DNA of 64,000 nt from an uncultured bacterium (GTDB lineage: Bacteria > Bacillota > Clostridia > Lachnospirales > Lachnospiraceae): NCBI GenBank assembly GCA_945949875.1, contig CAMFGH010000003.1, forward strand, positions 1 through 64,000, given 5' to 3'. The notes below the pieces were generated by a model. The model worked only from the letters and a program-made list of their open reading frames with translations, was not told the DNA's origin and searched no databases. Both the position numbers and the translations under genes were made by a program. Shown here piece after piece: positions 32,160 to 41,627 of this stretch; positions within the stretch are counted from its first letter, which is position 1; every line of letters begins with the position of its first letter.

Positions 32160-34598
32160 TCAGAACATCTCCCCATATACCTGACACACCTTATCATACA
32201 TCACAAACAACTGCTGCTGCATTTCCATCAATGCACTCTTTTCTTTTGATCTGTCTTCCCCTTCTGAAGCCGCCATGGATTTACTCAATTTTTCCATTTC
32301 ATAGGCCAAATCACCCATCTTTTTTGCCCCTACGGAATAGGCATTGTTCTTAAATCCCTGAATACGTATTCCATAGTTTTTAAAATGATTTCCTTCGAAA
32401 TACTGATGAAGTTCACTCTTAATCTGCGATTGAGTAAAATCACCCAGAATTTCCAGATAAAACTCTGTATCTCCACTACACAGTTCCAGTCCCTTTCGCA
32501 CCTGCAAATCAGGCAGTTTTTGCACCAGTTTATCCAACGCATTTTTCTGTGGTGATGGGCTCTGCTTCTCCCCATTTTGACCTGACACATTTTGTTCTGC
32601 CACATTTGTTTCTGCCACATTTGTTTCTGCCGCATTTCTTTCTGTCAGCTTCGGTGCATTGTCATCTGCGGACTCCTCAGACCTGGATATGACAGAAGAC
32701 AGTAATGCATCGGATTGTATGATCGTCTCTACCGATTCTCCTGTATGTATCAGATTCTTTGGCAGATAGCGGAACAACATATAGTCCAATTCCTCCGGCA
32801 TAATGGGCTTTGCCAGAAAGTCGTCAAAGCCTTCCTCCAGATAGCGCTCTCTGTCACCAACAATGGCATTGGCGGTCAGCATGATAATCGGATTACGATC
32901 GCATAAATGCCTTTCGCAGATAATACGTCTGGTTTCAATACCATCCATTTCAGGCATCATATGGTCCAGAAAAACAATATCAAAGTTCTCTTCTTCCAAC
33001 ATCTCCAGACATTTCTTTCCACTGTTTGCCTCAAATACCTGAATGTTGGTTCTTTTCAAAAGATTCTTGAAAACCTTTAAATTCATAACACTATCGTCCA
33101 CGACCAAAACCTTGGCAAGAGGAGCAGAAAAAGTAAGGGCATTCTTTTTCTTCTCAGACTGCTTGTCCAAACGTTTTCTAAAGTCGCCAACCGGTTCCCG
33201 TCGCATGATCTGCTGCTCTAAATCAAAAGAAAATACACTTCCCTTTTCATATTCACTTTGAATATCCAGCTTACTCCCCATAAGTCCCAAAAACTGCTGG
33301 ACGATTACCATTCCAAGTCCGGTTCCTTCCACGTTTCTGTTCCGTGCCAGGTCAAGTCTCTGATACTCTTTGGAAAGCAACTCCATATCCTCCTGCTTGA
33401 TACCAATTCCGGTATCTTTTACAGCGAAATGAAGCACAGCCTTTTTCCCTTCCACATGGCAGTTTACCGATAAGGTAATCTGGCCCTGATTGGTATACTT
33501 CACCGCATTGGTCAGAAGATTCACGAGAATCTGTCTGATTCTTTTATCATCCCCGTAAAAACCACTTGGCATGGATGGGTCCACCTCAAATACCAGCTTC
33601 AGGCTTTTCTCCTTCGTCTTTACCCTGATCATGTTATATATATCATTTAATAAACTGCCGATATGATATTCTATCGGTACGATCTCCATCATACCGGACT
33701 CAATTTTGGAAGAATCCAAAATTTCGTTCACAATATTTAGAAGCACCATAGAGGAATCTTTTATATCATTGGCATATACTTCGATATTCTTTCCACAGTT
33801 TTCACGGAGAATCATTTCATCCATACCAAGGATGGCATTGATCGGCGTTCTGATTTCATGGGAAACTTTGGCGAGAAACTTGGTTTTCGCCTGATTGGCC
33901 CTTTCTGCTTCTACCTTTGCCTGCTGAAGCTGTTCGGTCAGTTTTGCTTTTTCCAGACTTCCACTGACAATATGGTAGATACCACGACAGATGAATCCAA
34001 AAGCTACAAAAATCAAACACCTTGGCAAAATAAAAAACAGCATTAAAGAAAGGGCCGGATTGGGATTGATTGCCATAGATGCAAATTGCCCGTCGACCAC
34101 ATAATGCTGCGCAGTCTGTGAGGTCAGCAACAACATATTTGCATCACAAAGGCCAAAATAATAGCCCCCATATACTACAAGTATGGTACTGACCACAGAT
34201 AATATATATACATAATTCATAACCTTTTGAGATGCATATAAGATTGCCTGCAAAAAAGGAAGTGCAATTGCAAATACCACATGATAGGTGACAAAGACAC
34301 CTGCTATGGTAAACATCATTACTTCACTAAGCAAAATGAAATATTTCACTCTGTTATCTGACAAAGAGACCTTCTTTGCAATCAAACAGGTCACAAGGTA
34401 AAGAAGGAGGGATGAAAAATAACCTCTCTGCATCAGTTCCTGATCAATGATGAAAATCCCTGCCAGATTTAAAATAAAACATGCTGTATACACGAGTATG
34501 GAAATAAAATAACACTTCATCACATATGTATTTGCGATATATTCCTGATCCTCAATGTAAACAGAAATATCATTTTCTTTTTTCCTTTTATTCCCCAT
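32160..34598 (-). CDS. Hybrid sensor histidine kinase with REC and a degenerate HPt domain
   Basis: An 812-residue inner-membrane protein: 6-7 membrane helices (residues 25-215), a short coiled coil, HisKA with [15 protein letters not shown] (His near 247), a HATPase domain (N box [25 protein letters not shown]), REC ([27 protein letters not shown]), and a C-terminal HPt-like domain. In the HPt, the segment [14 protein letters not shown] aligns with the usual H-x-L-K-G/S...I-G-A but has Gln (CAG, 32358-32360) instead of the phosphoacceptor His. A pentapeptide repeat (AETNV type) forms the REC-HPt linker. The ATG at 34598 follows GGGGGGA by nine bases. It is cotranscribed with the HD-GYP/REC protein. 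Confidence 0.88.
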   Translation of the reverse strand: MGNKRKKENDISVYIEDQEYIANTYVMKCYFISILVYTACFILNLAGIFIIDQELMQRGYFSSLLLYLVTCLIAKKVSLSDNRVKYFILLSEVMMFTIAGVFVTYHVVFAIALPFLQAILYASQKVMNYVYILSVVSTILVVYGGYYFGLCDANMLLLTSQTAQHYVVDGQFASMAINPNPALSLMLFFILPRCLIFVAFGFICRGIYHIVSGSLEKAKLTEQLQQAKVEAERANQAKTKFLAKVSHEIRTPINAILGMDEMILRENCGKNIEVYANDIKDSSMVLLNIVNEILDSSKIESGMMEIVPIEYHIGSLLNDIYNMIRVKTKEKSLKLVFEVDPSMPSGFYGDDKRIRQILVNLLTNAVKYTNQGQITLSVNCHVEGKKAVLHFAVKDTGIGIKQEDMELLSKEYQRLDLARNRNVEGTGLGMVIVQQFLGLMGSKLDIQSEYEKGSVFSFDLEQQIMRREPVGDFRKRLDKQSEKKKNALTFSAPLAKVLVVDDSVMNLKVFKNLLKRTNIQVFEANSGKKCLEMLEEENFDIVFLDHMMPEMDGIETRRIICERHLCDRNPIIMLTANAIVGDRERYLEEGFDDFLAKPIMPEELDYMLFRYLPKNLIHTGESVETIIQSDALLSSVISRSEESADDNAPKLTERNAAETNVAETNVAEQNVSGQNGEKQSPSPQKNALDKLVQKLPDLQVRKGLELCSGDTEFYLEILGDFTQSQIKSELHQYFEGNHFKNYGIRIQGFKNNAYSVGAKKMGDLAYEMEKLSKSMAASEGEDRSKEKSALMEMQQQLFVMYDKVCQVYGEMF
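32586..32645. repeat. 15-bp in-frame tandem repeat
   Basis: Four copies of CACATTTGTTTCTGC (last one diverged), coding AETNV pentapeptides in the linker between REC and HPt of the hybrid kinase. Confidence 0.9.
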
Positions 34599-34739
34599 AG
34601 CAATCAATCCCCCCATACTACTTCAATTATAGTAAACTCTCCTTTTCTTTTCCACCATTTCTTAGCAAAATATTCCTTATATTTTATAAAAATCAAGAGA
34701 AATATTGACTTCACTTCAGGCGACTTCTAAAATGAAACT

Positions 34740-35645
34740 ATGGCAAAAGAAATGAATTCTATCTATACAAAAAAATATGTGCCGGAAGGAATGCAGCAGG
34801 AATATCCTGTTTCTGTCTGCTTTACAGATTTTTCCTTTACTACGGAAAATACTCACTGGCATTGGCATGATGAAATAGAGCTGTTGATTGTAAACAGTGG
34901 CAGTCTCCGGGTTCAAACGGAAACTGACTTATTGGATTTAAGTGCAGGACAGGGCATTATCATCAATCAAAATACAGTACATGCTTTTCAGTCCATAAGT
35001 CCGAAAGCCTGTACCTGTTATACGATCGCTTTTTCTCCCCGCTTTTTTCTGGAGCCTTCCCAGTTATCCATGACAGCGAAGTTTCTCCATCCGGTTCTTT
35101 CTTCTTTTCACATTCTTTTATTGGATGTTGAAAATGCCTGGGACGAGGAAGTCTTAAATATTGTAGACGATATCATTGCCATCAATATGACAAAAAAGCC
35201 CGGTTTTGAATTGGTCACCAAGGGCTATCTTTGTCAATTATGGTTTAAGCTTTATGAGAAAATTTCCGATACGCAGTTTTCTGAAAAACCGGCTGTCACA
35301 TTATCGGTAGATAACGAGCGCATCAAATCCGCTATTACCTACATCGAAGAGAATTATGCTGATAATGTCACTCTGGATGAGATTGCTGCCTCTGTGCATG
35401 TCAGCAAAAGCGAATGCTGCAGATTCTTTAAACGCACTCTGAAAATGACACCTTTTGAATACCTGATGAAATACCGCATTTATGTAGCCAGCCAGCTGAT
35501 GATCGAATCGACGGAGAAAATCTCCATCTCCTCGCTGGCACTTTCTGTAGGATTCAATAACGCCAGTTATTTCAACAAAGTATTCAAAAAGTATATGAAT
35601 TGTACTCCAAAAGAATATATTGCATCCCTTCAGAAGGGAAAATAG
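34740..35645 (+). CDS. AraC-family regulator with N-terminal cupin
   Basis: A 301-residue transcription regulator. The N-terminal cupin sensor has NTHWHWHDEIELLIV, GSLRVQTETDLLDLSAGQGIIINQNTVH in outline (key residues HWHWHDEIE and NTVHAF). The C-terminal ~100 residues form the two AraC helix-turn-helix motifs (TLDEIAASVHVSKSECCRFFK, then SISSLALSVGFNNASYFNKVFK and the closing CTPKEYI). The ligand is probably a small sugar or metabolite, as usual in this group. It is divergent from the hybrid kinase and convergent with the nucleoside ABC operon, so its targets are not evident. The ATG at 34740 has no good ribosome binding site; the ATG four codons later is an alternative. Confidence 0.88.
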   Translation: MAKEMNSIYTKKYVPEGMQQEYPVSVCFTDFSFTTENTHWHWHDEIELLIVNSGSLRVQTETDLLDLSAGQGIIINQNTVHAFQSISPKACTCYTIAFSPRFFLEPSQLSMTAKFLHPVLSSFHILLLDVENAWDEEVLNIVDDIIAINMTKKPGFELVTKGYLCQLWFKLYEKISDTQFSEKPAVTLSVDNERIKSAITYIEENYADNVTLDEIAASVHVSKSECCRFFKRTLKMTPFEYLMKYRIYVASQLMIESTEKISISSLALSVGFNNASYFNKVFKKYMNCTPKEYIASLQKGK

Positions 35646-35653
35646 AAAATATC

Positions 35654-36646
35654 CTACCGTTCTTCCCTGAAATACGGAAGTCCCAGGCTTGCCGGTGGCT
35701 GATTTTCACGCTTGCTCCGCATGCTTGTGATGACCAGAACAACCAGTGTTACCACATAAGGTATCATTTTATATATCTCCTGATATTCCATATGATCCAT
35801 ACCGGTAGGAATGTACAGATACAGGATGTAAAGTCCACCAAACAGGAAGGATGCCAGTACGCTTAAGTTCGGACGCCAGATGGTAAAGATAACCAGTGCG
35901 ATGGCCAGCCAGCCACGATCTCCAAAGGCATCATTGGACCAGACGCCGCAGGCATAATCCATGACATAATACAGGCCACCCAGACCGGCTATCATACATC
36001 CCACACAGGTTGCCACATATTTATACTTTGTTACATTGATTCCCGCCGCATCGGCTGTATTAGGATTTTCACCAACTGCACGAAGGTGAAGACCTGCTCT
36101 GGTGCGATTCAAAACATAGGATGCCACAAATGCTATGATAATAGCCAGGTATGCCAGAAAACTGTAGGAAAAAAAGATTTTTCCAAATCCACCCAGTTTG
36201 GAGGCAAATGGCAGAGATTTGCTGAAATAACTGCTGGTGGTGGAAAGTGCAATGGATGGCACATCACTGTTCACCAGTTTGATCAGGGAGCCGCCGAAAA
36301 AGTTACCGAAGCCTACACCGAAGGTGGTCAGCGCCAGACCGGTGACGTTCTGGTTGGCCCGAAGGCTTACGGTCAGGAAACAATACAAAAGTCCCATCAA
36401 AAGAGAACCGATCAGGCAGCATAACAGGGGAATCAAAACTGCCAGAAAGGGATTGATGGCAGCGCCTGAGTTTTCATAGAAAAAAGCACCGATAACACCG
36501 CTGATCGCGCCCACATACATAACACCCGGTATACCCAGATTCAGGTTTCCTGATTTCTGAGTAATGATTTCACCGGTACTTCCATACAAAAGAGGAATTC
36601 CCTGTACGACTGCTCTGGGAATAAAATTCATCAAAAATCCAAACAT
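35654..36646 (-). CDS. nupQ: Nucleoside ABC transporter permease (NupQ/BmpD type)
   Basis: A 330-residue polytopic membrane protein of the branched-chain/BMP-type permease family. It has the signatures GIPLLYGSTGEIITQKSG near the N-terminus, RANQNVTGLALTTFGVG and the cytoplasmic loop AVGENPNTADAAGINVTKYKY (the EAA-like coupling loop). Its start codon overlaps the stop codon of the other permease by one base (TGATG), indicating translational coupling. It completes a lipoprotein-ATPase-permease-permease importer for nucleosides. Convergent with the AraC-type gene, 8 bp apart. Confidence 0.88.
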   Translation of the reverse strand: MFGFLMNFIPRAVVQGIPLLYGSTGEIITQKSGNLNLGIPGVMYVGAISGVIGAFFYENSGAAINPFLAVLIPLLCCLIGSLLMGLLYCFLTVSLRANQNVTGLALTTFGVGFGNFFGGSLIKLVNSDVPSIALSTTSSYFSKSLPFASKLGGFGKIFFSYSFLAYLAIIIAFVASYVLNRTRAGLHLRAVGENPNTADAAGINVTKYKYVATCVGCMIAGLGGLYYVMDYACGVWSNDAFGDRGWLAIALVIFTIWRPNLSVLASFLFGGLYILYLYIPTGMDHMEYQEIYKMIPYVVTLVVLVITSMRSKRENQPPASLGLPYFREER

Positions 36647-37752
36647 CAGGCTTCTTCCTCCTTTCCTTTTTTCTTACGGAAACTAAGTTTATATGAAATA
36701 AAGAATTCACAACCAATAATGAAAAACAGGATAATACCTGTCAATATATCTGCAAAGGACTGGTTCAATCCAAAATTCGTTGAAATCTCACCGGCACCAC
36801 GATTCATAAAGATAATCAGGGAACTGGAGAATATCATGGAAAGCGGATTGAATTTAGACATCCAGGATACCAGAACTGCTGTAAAGCCCTGTCCACCGGC
36901 AATGGTGGTAGTAACGGTGTGGTTGATAAAGCCCACCAGTAAAAGACCTACCAGACCACAGATTGCACCGGAAAGTAACATGGTGCGGATAATCACCTTT
37001 TCTACTTTAATACCAACATATCTGGCTGTTTTCTCGCTTTCTCCCACCACAGAGATTTCATAACCCTGTTTACTGTAGTATAAATAAATCCACATAAAAA
37101 TGGTGATCACCACTGCTACGATGATACTGAGCAGATATTTGGAACCAAACACCTGTGGAAGCCATCCGATATTGGAATCCTGATTGATGATCCCGATTTT
37201 TCCGGACCCCTTCGGCACTTCCCATACCACGGTATAGAATGCCACAAGCTGAGTAGCGATGTAGTTCATCATCAGTGTGGACAGCGTTTCATTGGTGTTC
37301 CATTTTGCTTTGAAAAAAGCAGGAATAAATCCCCAGACAGCGCCTGCGGCGATACTGGTAATGATCATGCAGAGGATTACCAGTGCATTGGGCAGTTTAT
37401 TTCCCAGGCAGATCATGCAGGCGGCTGCTGTCAGACCACCGATCAGTACCTGTCCTTCTCCACCGATGTTCCAGAAACGCATCCGGAATGCGGGGGTAAG
37501 TGCCAGGGAAATCAACAGTAAAATAGAAATATTCTGCAATGTAATCCAGATTTTTCTGGAAGTTCCGAACGCTCCGGTTATCATGGTTCCGTACACTTCC
37601 AGGGGATTGATACCGGTTGTAATGGTGGTTATGATCCCACAGAAAACCAGGGCGATCAGGATTGCCACAAAACGGATCATCAGAGAACGATACCATGGCA
37701 GACCATCCCGTTTTACAATATGAAAAAGTGGTTCACGGTGTTTCTCATGCAT
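36646..37752 (-). CDS. nupP: Nucleoside ABC transporter permease (NupP/BmpC type)
   Basis: A 368-residue inner-membrane permease. A cytoplasmic N-terminus (VKRDGLPWYRSLMIR) leads to about eight to nine membrane helices; signatures include RMRFWNIGGEGQVLIGG, NETLSTLMMNYIA and the coupling loop VVGESEKTARYVGIKVEK. These are typical of BMP-type nucleoside permeases. Its start overlaps the ATPase gene by 8 bp and its stop overlaps the next permease's start. It forms the heterodimeric channel with NupQ. Confidence 0.88.
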   Translation of the reverse strand: MHEKHREPLFHIVKRDGLPWYRSLMIRFVAILIALVFCGIITTITTGINPLEVYGTMITGAFGTSRKIWITLQNISILLLISLALTPAFRMRFWNIGGEGQVLIGGLTAAACMICLGNKLPNALVILCMIITSIAAGAVWGFIPAFFKAKWNTNETLSTLMMNYIATQLVAFYTVVWEVPKGSGKIGIINQDSNIGWLPQVFGSKYLLSIIVAVVITIFMWIYLYYSKQGYEISVVGESEKTARYVGIKVEKVIIRTMLLSGAICGLVGLLLVGFINHTVTTTIAGGQGFTAVLVSWMSKFNPLSMIFSSSLIIFMNRGAGEISTNFGLNQSFADILTGIILFFIIGCEFFISYKLSFRKKKGKEEEA

Positions 37753-39277
37753 TGTCCTGTGTACCTCCCATTCTGGTCATTAACATACCGACCTCATTTT
37801 TATCCGCAGTTCTTCCATCCAGAATTCCATTCACTTTTCCGCCGCAGAGAACTAAAATACGGTCGGAAAGTTCCAGAAGCACATCCAGGTCTTCCCCAAC
37901 GAAAATAACTGCTACACCTTCTTTTTTCTGCTGATTGATCAGATCATAAATGGCATAGGAGGAATTGATATCCAGTCCTCTTACTGCATATGCAGTGAGG
38001 AGTACCTTCGGTGCTGCTGCAATCTCACGTCCAACCAGTACTTTCTGCACATTACCACCGGAAAGCTTTCTCACCGGTGTGGAGATGCTTGGAGTCACAA
38101 CCTCCAGATCATCTACCACCTTCTCTGCCAGATGCTTTGGCTCTTTTTTATCTGTAAATAAGGAATGTCCCTTACGGAAGGAACGCAGAAGCATATTGTC
38201 TGTCAGGTCCATATTTCCCAAAAGGCCCATACCCAGACGATCTTCCGGTACAAAGGATAAGGTAACGCCCATTTCTGCGATTGCCAAAGGATCCTTTCCC
38301 AAAAGTTCCTCTTTTTCCCCATTGTCTTCTATGTAATATACATGACCGGATTCTGTGACCTGAAGCCCTGCAATGGCTTCCAGAAGCTCCTTCTGGCCAC
38401 AGCCGGAAATCCCTGCAATACCCAGGATTTCCCCACTGTTTGCAGTAAAGGAAACATCCTCCAGCTTCACAACACCCTCTTCATTTCTTACCGTCAGGTT
38501 TTTCACTTCAATACGTGGCTTGGGATCCACCGGATCCGGCCTTTCGATATTCAGGGTAACAGAGCGGCCTACCATCATGTTGGTCATTTCTGTTACATTG
38601 GTTTCTTTGGTCACCATATCGCCTACGTAAGCACCCTTACGCAGCACAGCCACACGGTCGGAAAGAGATTCTACCTCATGCATTTTGTGGGTAATGATAA
38701 CGATAGCCTTTCCGTCATCACGCATTTTACGAAGCACTGCAAACAGCTTTTCTGTTTCCTGGGGAGTCAGAACCGCAGTAGGCTCATCCAGGATCAGAAT
38801 GTCGGCCCCACGGTAAAGAACCTTTACGATTTCCACCGTCTGCTTCTGGGATACTGTCATATCATATATTTTCTGATTCGGATCGATCTCAAATCCATAT
38901 TTGTCACAGATTTCCTGAATCTTTTTTGTGGCAGCCTTGATATTCAGCTTTCCTTTCAGACCCAGAATGATATTTTCTGTGGCAGTAAGTACATCGATCA
39001 GCTTGAAGTGCTGATGCACCATACCGATTCCCAGATCAAATGCATCTTTTGGTGAACGAATCACCTCTTCCTTTCCGTTGATGAAAATCTGTCCTTCATC
39101 CGGAAAATAAATACCGGAAAGCATGTTCATAAGTGTAGTCTTTCCGCTTCCGTTTTCCCCAAGCAGAGACAAAATCTCGCCCTTGTTGATCTCAAGGGAG
39201 ACTTTATCATTGGCTACTGTGGAACCAAAGGTTTTCGTAATGTTTTTCAACGTCACTGCAGCAGTTTTGCCATCCAA
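37745..39277 (-). CDS. nupO: Nucleoside ABC transporter ATPase (NupO type)
   Basis: A 510-residue double ABC protein. The first half has Walker A GENGSGKTT, a signature-like YDMTVSQKQTVEIVK and Walker B LILDEPTAVLTPQE. The second half has a degenerate Walker A (GISGCGQKE), signature LSGGNVQKVLVGRE, and a Walker B region LLTAYAVRGLD lacking the usual Glu, so only the first site is likely fully active; this asymmetry is normal for the family. A hairpin terminator between the lipoprotein gene and this gene probably reduces expression of the membrane part relative to the lipoprotein. Confidence 0.9.
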   Translation of the reverse strand: MDGKTAAVTLKNITKTFGSTVANDKVSLEINKGEILSLLGENGSGKTTLMNMLSGIYFPDEGQIFINGKEEVIRSPKDAFDLGIGMVHQHFKLIDVLTATENIILGLKGKLNIKAATKKIQEICDKYGFEIDPNQKIYDMTVSQKQTVEIVKVLYRGADILILDEPTAVLTPQETEKLFAVLRKMRDDGKAIVIITHKMHEVESLSDRVAVLRKGAYVGDMVTKETNVTEMTNMMVGRSVTLNIERPDPVDPKPRIEVKNLTVRNEEGVVKLEDVSFTANSGEILGIAGISGCGQKELLEAIAGLQVTESGHVYYIEDNGEKEELLGKDPLAIAEMGVTLSFVPEDRLGMGLLGNMDLTDNMLLRSFRKGHSLFTDKKEPKHLAEKVVDDLEVVTPSISTPVRKLSGGNVQKVLVGREIAAAPKVLLTAYAVRGLDINSSYAIYDLINQQKKEGVAVIFVGEDLDVLLELSDRILVLCGGKVNGILDGRTADKNEVGMLMTRMGGTQDNA

Positions 39278-39357
39278 TGTTGTATCTCCTTCCCCTGTCT
39301 TAAGCCATTGTAAAATGAATACATAAATCCTTCCATCGATTCATAGTACGGATCCAT

Positions 39358-39415
39358 AAAAACAAAATAAGATGAACGGCGATACGATAAAACGTAGTGC
39401 CGCCCATCCTATTTT
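39358..39415 (-). terminator. Intra-operon terminator after the lipoprotein gene
   Basis: Minus-strand AAAATAGGATG..GCGGC and GCCG..CATCTTATTTT pair in a long imperfect stem with an inner TACG/CGTA helix, followed by GTTTTT. It lies between the BMP lipoprotein and the ATPase and is probably leaky. Confidence 0.7.
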
Positions 39416-39428
39416 ACAATAAGATTAC

Positions 39429-40703
39429 TTATTTATCAATCAATGTAATACCATCAATCTGAACATTAAAGTATGGTGCAGAACGAAGTCCTTCACCGGA
39501 TTCAGCAAAGTAACCGTCAACGATTGCTTCATGATCTCCTTCATATGCTTCATCTGTATCTACATCAGCCATATAGCTTGTTAATGCTTCACCATTTACC
39601 GTAAAGGTAGTGGTATCAAATACATGTAATGTGCCAGCTTCCATTTCAGCTTTTGCTGCATCAATTGCTTCCTGTGTACCTGCTGCTGCAGCAGAACCAA
39701 GATCTGTCAGAACTACAGAACCTGTTTCAATAGTACCAACATAATCTGTTGCAATCTTTTCACCAGCTGCTACGCAACCAATGATGTATTTGAAGTATGG
39801 TGTCCAGTCGATTCTGGAAGAAACGATGAAGGTGTTAGGGCAAGCGCTTTCTGTGCTTCCGTTATAAGAAACGTTAGGAACACCTGCTGTTTCACAAGCG
39901 GTAGGAGCACCCATGGAGTCAGCATGCTGGCTGATCAGGATACATCCATCTGCAATCAGGTTGTTTGCAGCTTCTTTTTCAGCTGTTTCATCATACCAGG
40001 AGTTTGTAAAGGTAACTTCCATGGTTGCTGTAGGACATACAGAACGAGCTCCTAAGTAGAAAGATGTATAACCGGAAATAACTTCAGCGTATGGATAAGC
40101 ACCCACATAACCGATCTTTGCATCTGCTTCTGTGAAGTCACCTGCTTCGATCATTTCATTGATCTTTAAACCTGCTGCAACACCTGCAAGGTAACGTCCT
40201 TCATAAATAGAAGCGAATGCATTGTGGAAGTTATCCAGACCTTCTGTATGAGCCATAGTACCTGTTGCATGGCAGAACTGAACATCCGGGAACTGTTTTG
40301 CTGCTTCAATCATATAACCTTCATGGCCAAAGCTGTCTGCGAATACGATGTCACAGCCTGCATCTGCAAGCTCACATGCTGCATCTTCACATTCCTGGCC
40401 TTCCGGAATATTTGTTTTCATCACTGCTTCAACACCCATTTCTTCACAAGCTGCTTTTGCTGCATTGATGAAGTTTAAGTCGTATGTAGAGTTTTCATCA
40501 TGTAAGAAAATGAAACCTACTTTTAAACCTGAAGCATCCACATCTGCTACATCTTCCGGAGTTGCTGCTTCTGTTTCTTCTGTTGCTGTTTCTTCAGCTG
40601 CAGCATCTGCTGCCGGTGCTTCTTCTGTTGCGGAAGAGCCACAGCCTACTAACATAGATGCTGTAAGTGCTACTGTTAAGAAAATACCAAGAAATTTTCT
40701 CAT
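39429..40703 (-). CDS. nupN: BMP-family (BmpA/PnrA) nucleoside-binding lipoprotein
   Basis: A 424-residue extracellular lipoprotein. MRKFLGIFLTVALTASMLVGC is a type II signal peptide with lipobox LVGC (key residues: Lys-Arg start, hydrophobic core, Cys about residue 20); an Ala/Glu/Thr-rich linker follows. The mature part has the PnrA-type motifs VGFIFLHDENSTYDLNF, ADSFGHEGYM and VGAYPYAEVISGY. The ATG at 40703 after GGAG is chosen; the open frame upstream runs through the leader terminator and is not coding. It captures nucleosides for the ABC importer. The leader carries a promoter and an attenuator-like hairpin. Confidence 0.92.
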   Translation of the reverse strand: MRKFLGIFLTVALTASMLVGCGSSATEEAPAADAAAEETATEETEAATPEDVADVDASGLKVGFIFLHDENSTYDLNFINAAKAACEEMGVEAVMKTNIPEGQECEDAACELADAGCDIVFADSFGHEGYMIEAAKQFPDVQFCHATGTMAHTEGLDNFHNAFASIYEGRYLAGVAAGLKINEMIEAGDFTEADAKIGYVGAYPYAEVISGYTSFYLGARSVCPTATMEVTFTNSWYDETAEKEAANNLIADGCILISQHADSMGAPTACETAGVPNVSYNGSTESACPNTFIVSSRIDWTPYFKYIIGCVAAGEKIATDYVGTIETGSVVLTDLGSAAAAGTQEAIDAAKAEMEAGTLHVFDTTTFTVNGEALTSYMADVDTDEAYEGDHEAIVDGYFAESGEGLRSAPYFNVQIDGITLIDK

Positions 40704-40738
40704 TTTTATCTCCTCTCTTGTGGGCACAATATTTTGGC

Positions 40739-40769
40739 ATAAAAAGAGCTGTACGTGCCGGTACAGCCC
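40739..40769 (-). terminator. Terminator/attenuator hairpin in the lipoprotein leader
   Basis: Minus-strand GGGCTGTAC-CGGCAC-GTACAGCTC (9-bp stem) followed by TTTTT, 36 bp before the start codon and about 20 nt after the predicted transcription start. Upstream ACGGC can pair with the left arm's GCTGT, giving a possible antiterminator. It might also simply end xpt transcription. Confidence 0.7.
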
Positions 40770-40796
40770 CATTGCCGTCTCTCAACAAACAAGAAA

Positions 40797-40826
40797 AGTA
40801 TAGCTCTAAGCCTTCCTCTCTGTCAA
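40797..40826 (-). promoter_or_regulatory. Sigma-A promoter of the nucleoside importer operon
   Basis: Minus-strand TTGACA (40826-40821), 18-bp spacer and TATACT (40802-40797), in the gap after xpt. Confidence 0.75.
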
Positions 40827-40934
40827 TAATCGGAATGAACAGAACTTTCCATTTGTTTTGACGATAATTACACATTTTTTACATATCCATACTTTTGCAT
40901 ATGCATCTTTTACATAGATATGCTTTTCAAAGGT

Positions 40935-41510
40935 TTACATAAACTCAATCTCACCTGTTTTGGAATCCATGCTCTTAACGATAGCAAGGGATTCCACATG
41001 GATTCCTTTTTCACGAAGCAGCTTGCCGCCATCCTGAAAGCCCTTTTCTACCGCAATGCCTACACCCTCTACCGTGGCGCCGGCATTCTGAATGATATCG
41101 ATCAGACCATTTACAGCACATCCGTTTGCCAGGAAATCATCGATTACCAGAATATGATCATCCTTGTCAATATATTTCTTTGCCACGATCACATCATATA
41201 CTCTTTTATGGGTAAAGGATTCAATCTTGGTACAATACATGTCCCCATCCAAGTTGATGCTCTGTGCCTTTTTTGCAAAAACAACAGGCACATGGAAATA
41301 CTGTGCTACAATACAGGCAATGCCGATACCGGATGCCTCGATGGTCAGAATTTTGTTGATCTTTTCACTGGGAAAAAGTCTTCTGAACTCTTTTCCCATT
41401 TCATTAAACAGTTCAATATCCATCTGATGGTTTAAAAAACTGTCTACCTTCAGTACATTTCCTTCTTTTACCACACCGTCTTTTCTGATTCTTTCCTCTA
41501 AAAGTTTCAT
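40935..41510 (-). CDS. xpt: Xanthine phosphoribosyltransferase
   Basis: A 191-residue type I PRTase (B. subtilis Xpt is 194). Features: [12 protein letters not shown] opening, [13 protein letters not shown], the substrate hood region FAKKAQS, and the PRPP-binding motif [11 protein letters not shown]. It converts xanthine plus PRPP to XMP for purine salvage, fitting the nucleoside importer just downstream. GGGAGG lies 5-6 bases before the ATG. I looked for a purine riboswitch in the short leader and saw none. Confidence 0.93.
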   Translation of the reverse strand: MKLLEERIRKDGVVKEGNVLKVDSFLNHQMDIELFNEMGKEFRRLFPSEKINKILTIEASGIGIACIVAQYFHVPVVFAKKAQSINLDGDMYCTKIESFTHKRVYDVIVAKKYIDKDDHILVIDDFLANGCAVNGLIDIIQNAGATVEGVGIAVEKGFQDGGKLLREKGIHVESLAIVKSMDSKTGEIEFM

Positions 41511-41533
41511 ATCTTCCTCCCAAAGCAGCTTGT

Positions 41534-41589
41534 TTTTTCTATCGTATCATACTTATGACTCGTTTTCTATCGTATCATACTTCTGATCA
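41534..41589. repeat. 28-bp tandem duplication
   Basis: Two copies of TTTTCTATCGTATCATACTT followed by ATGACTCG/CTGATCAA in the gap between xpt and the small gene at 41628. Confidence 0.85.
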
Positions 41590-41627
41590 AATGTGTTGTA
41601 AAACCTTTATCTTTTGCTATGGGCGTG

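Noticed and set aside
40704..40772. 23-codon extension of the BMP lipoprotein
   Set aside because: Overlaps the terminator hairpin and precedes a normal lipoprotein signal peptide with a good RBS.
40704..40934. Purine riboswitch before the nucleoside lipoprotein
   Set aside because: The predicted transcription start leaves only about 45 nt before the terminator, too short for that class, and the core motif is absent.
41511..41627. Purine riboswitch before xpt
   Set aside because: No conserved TATA..GTTTCTAC..CCGTAAA pattern could be found; the leader is short and holds only a 28-bp duplication.
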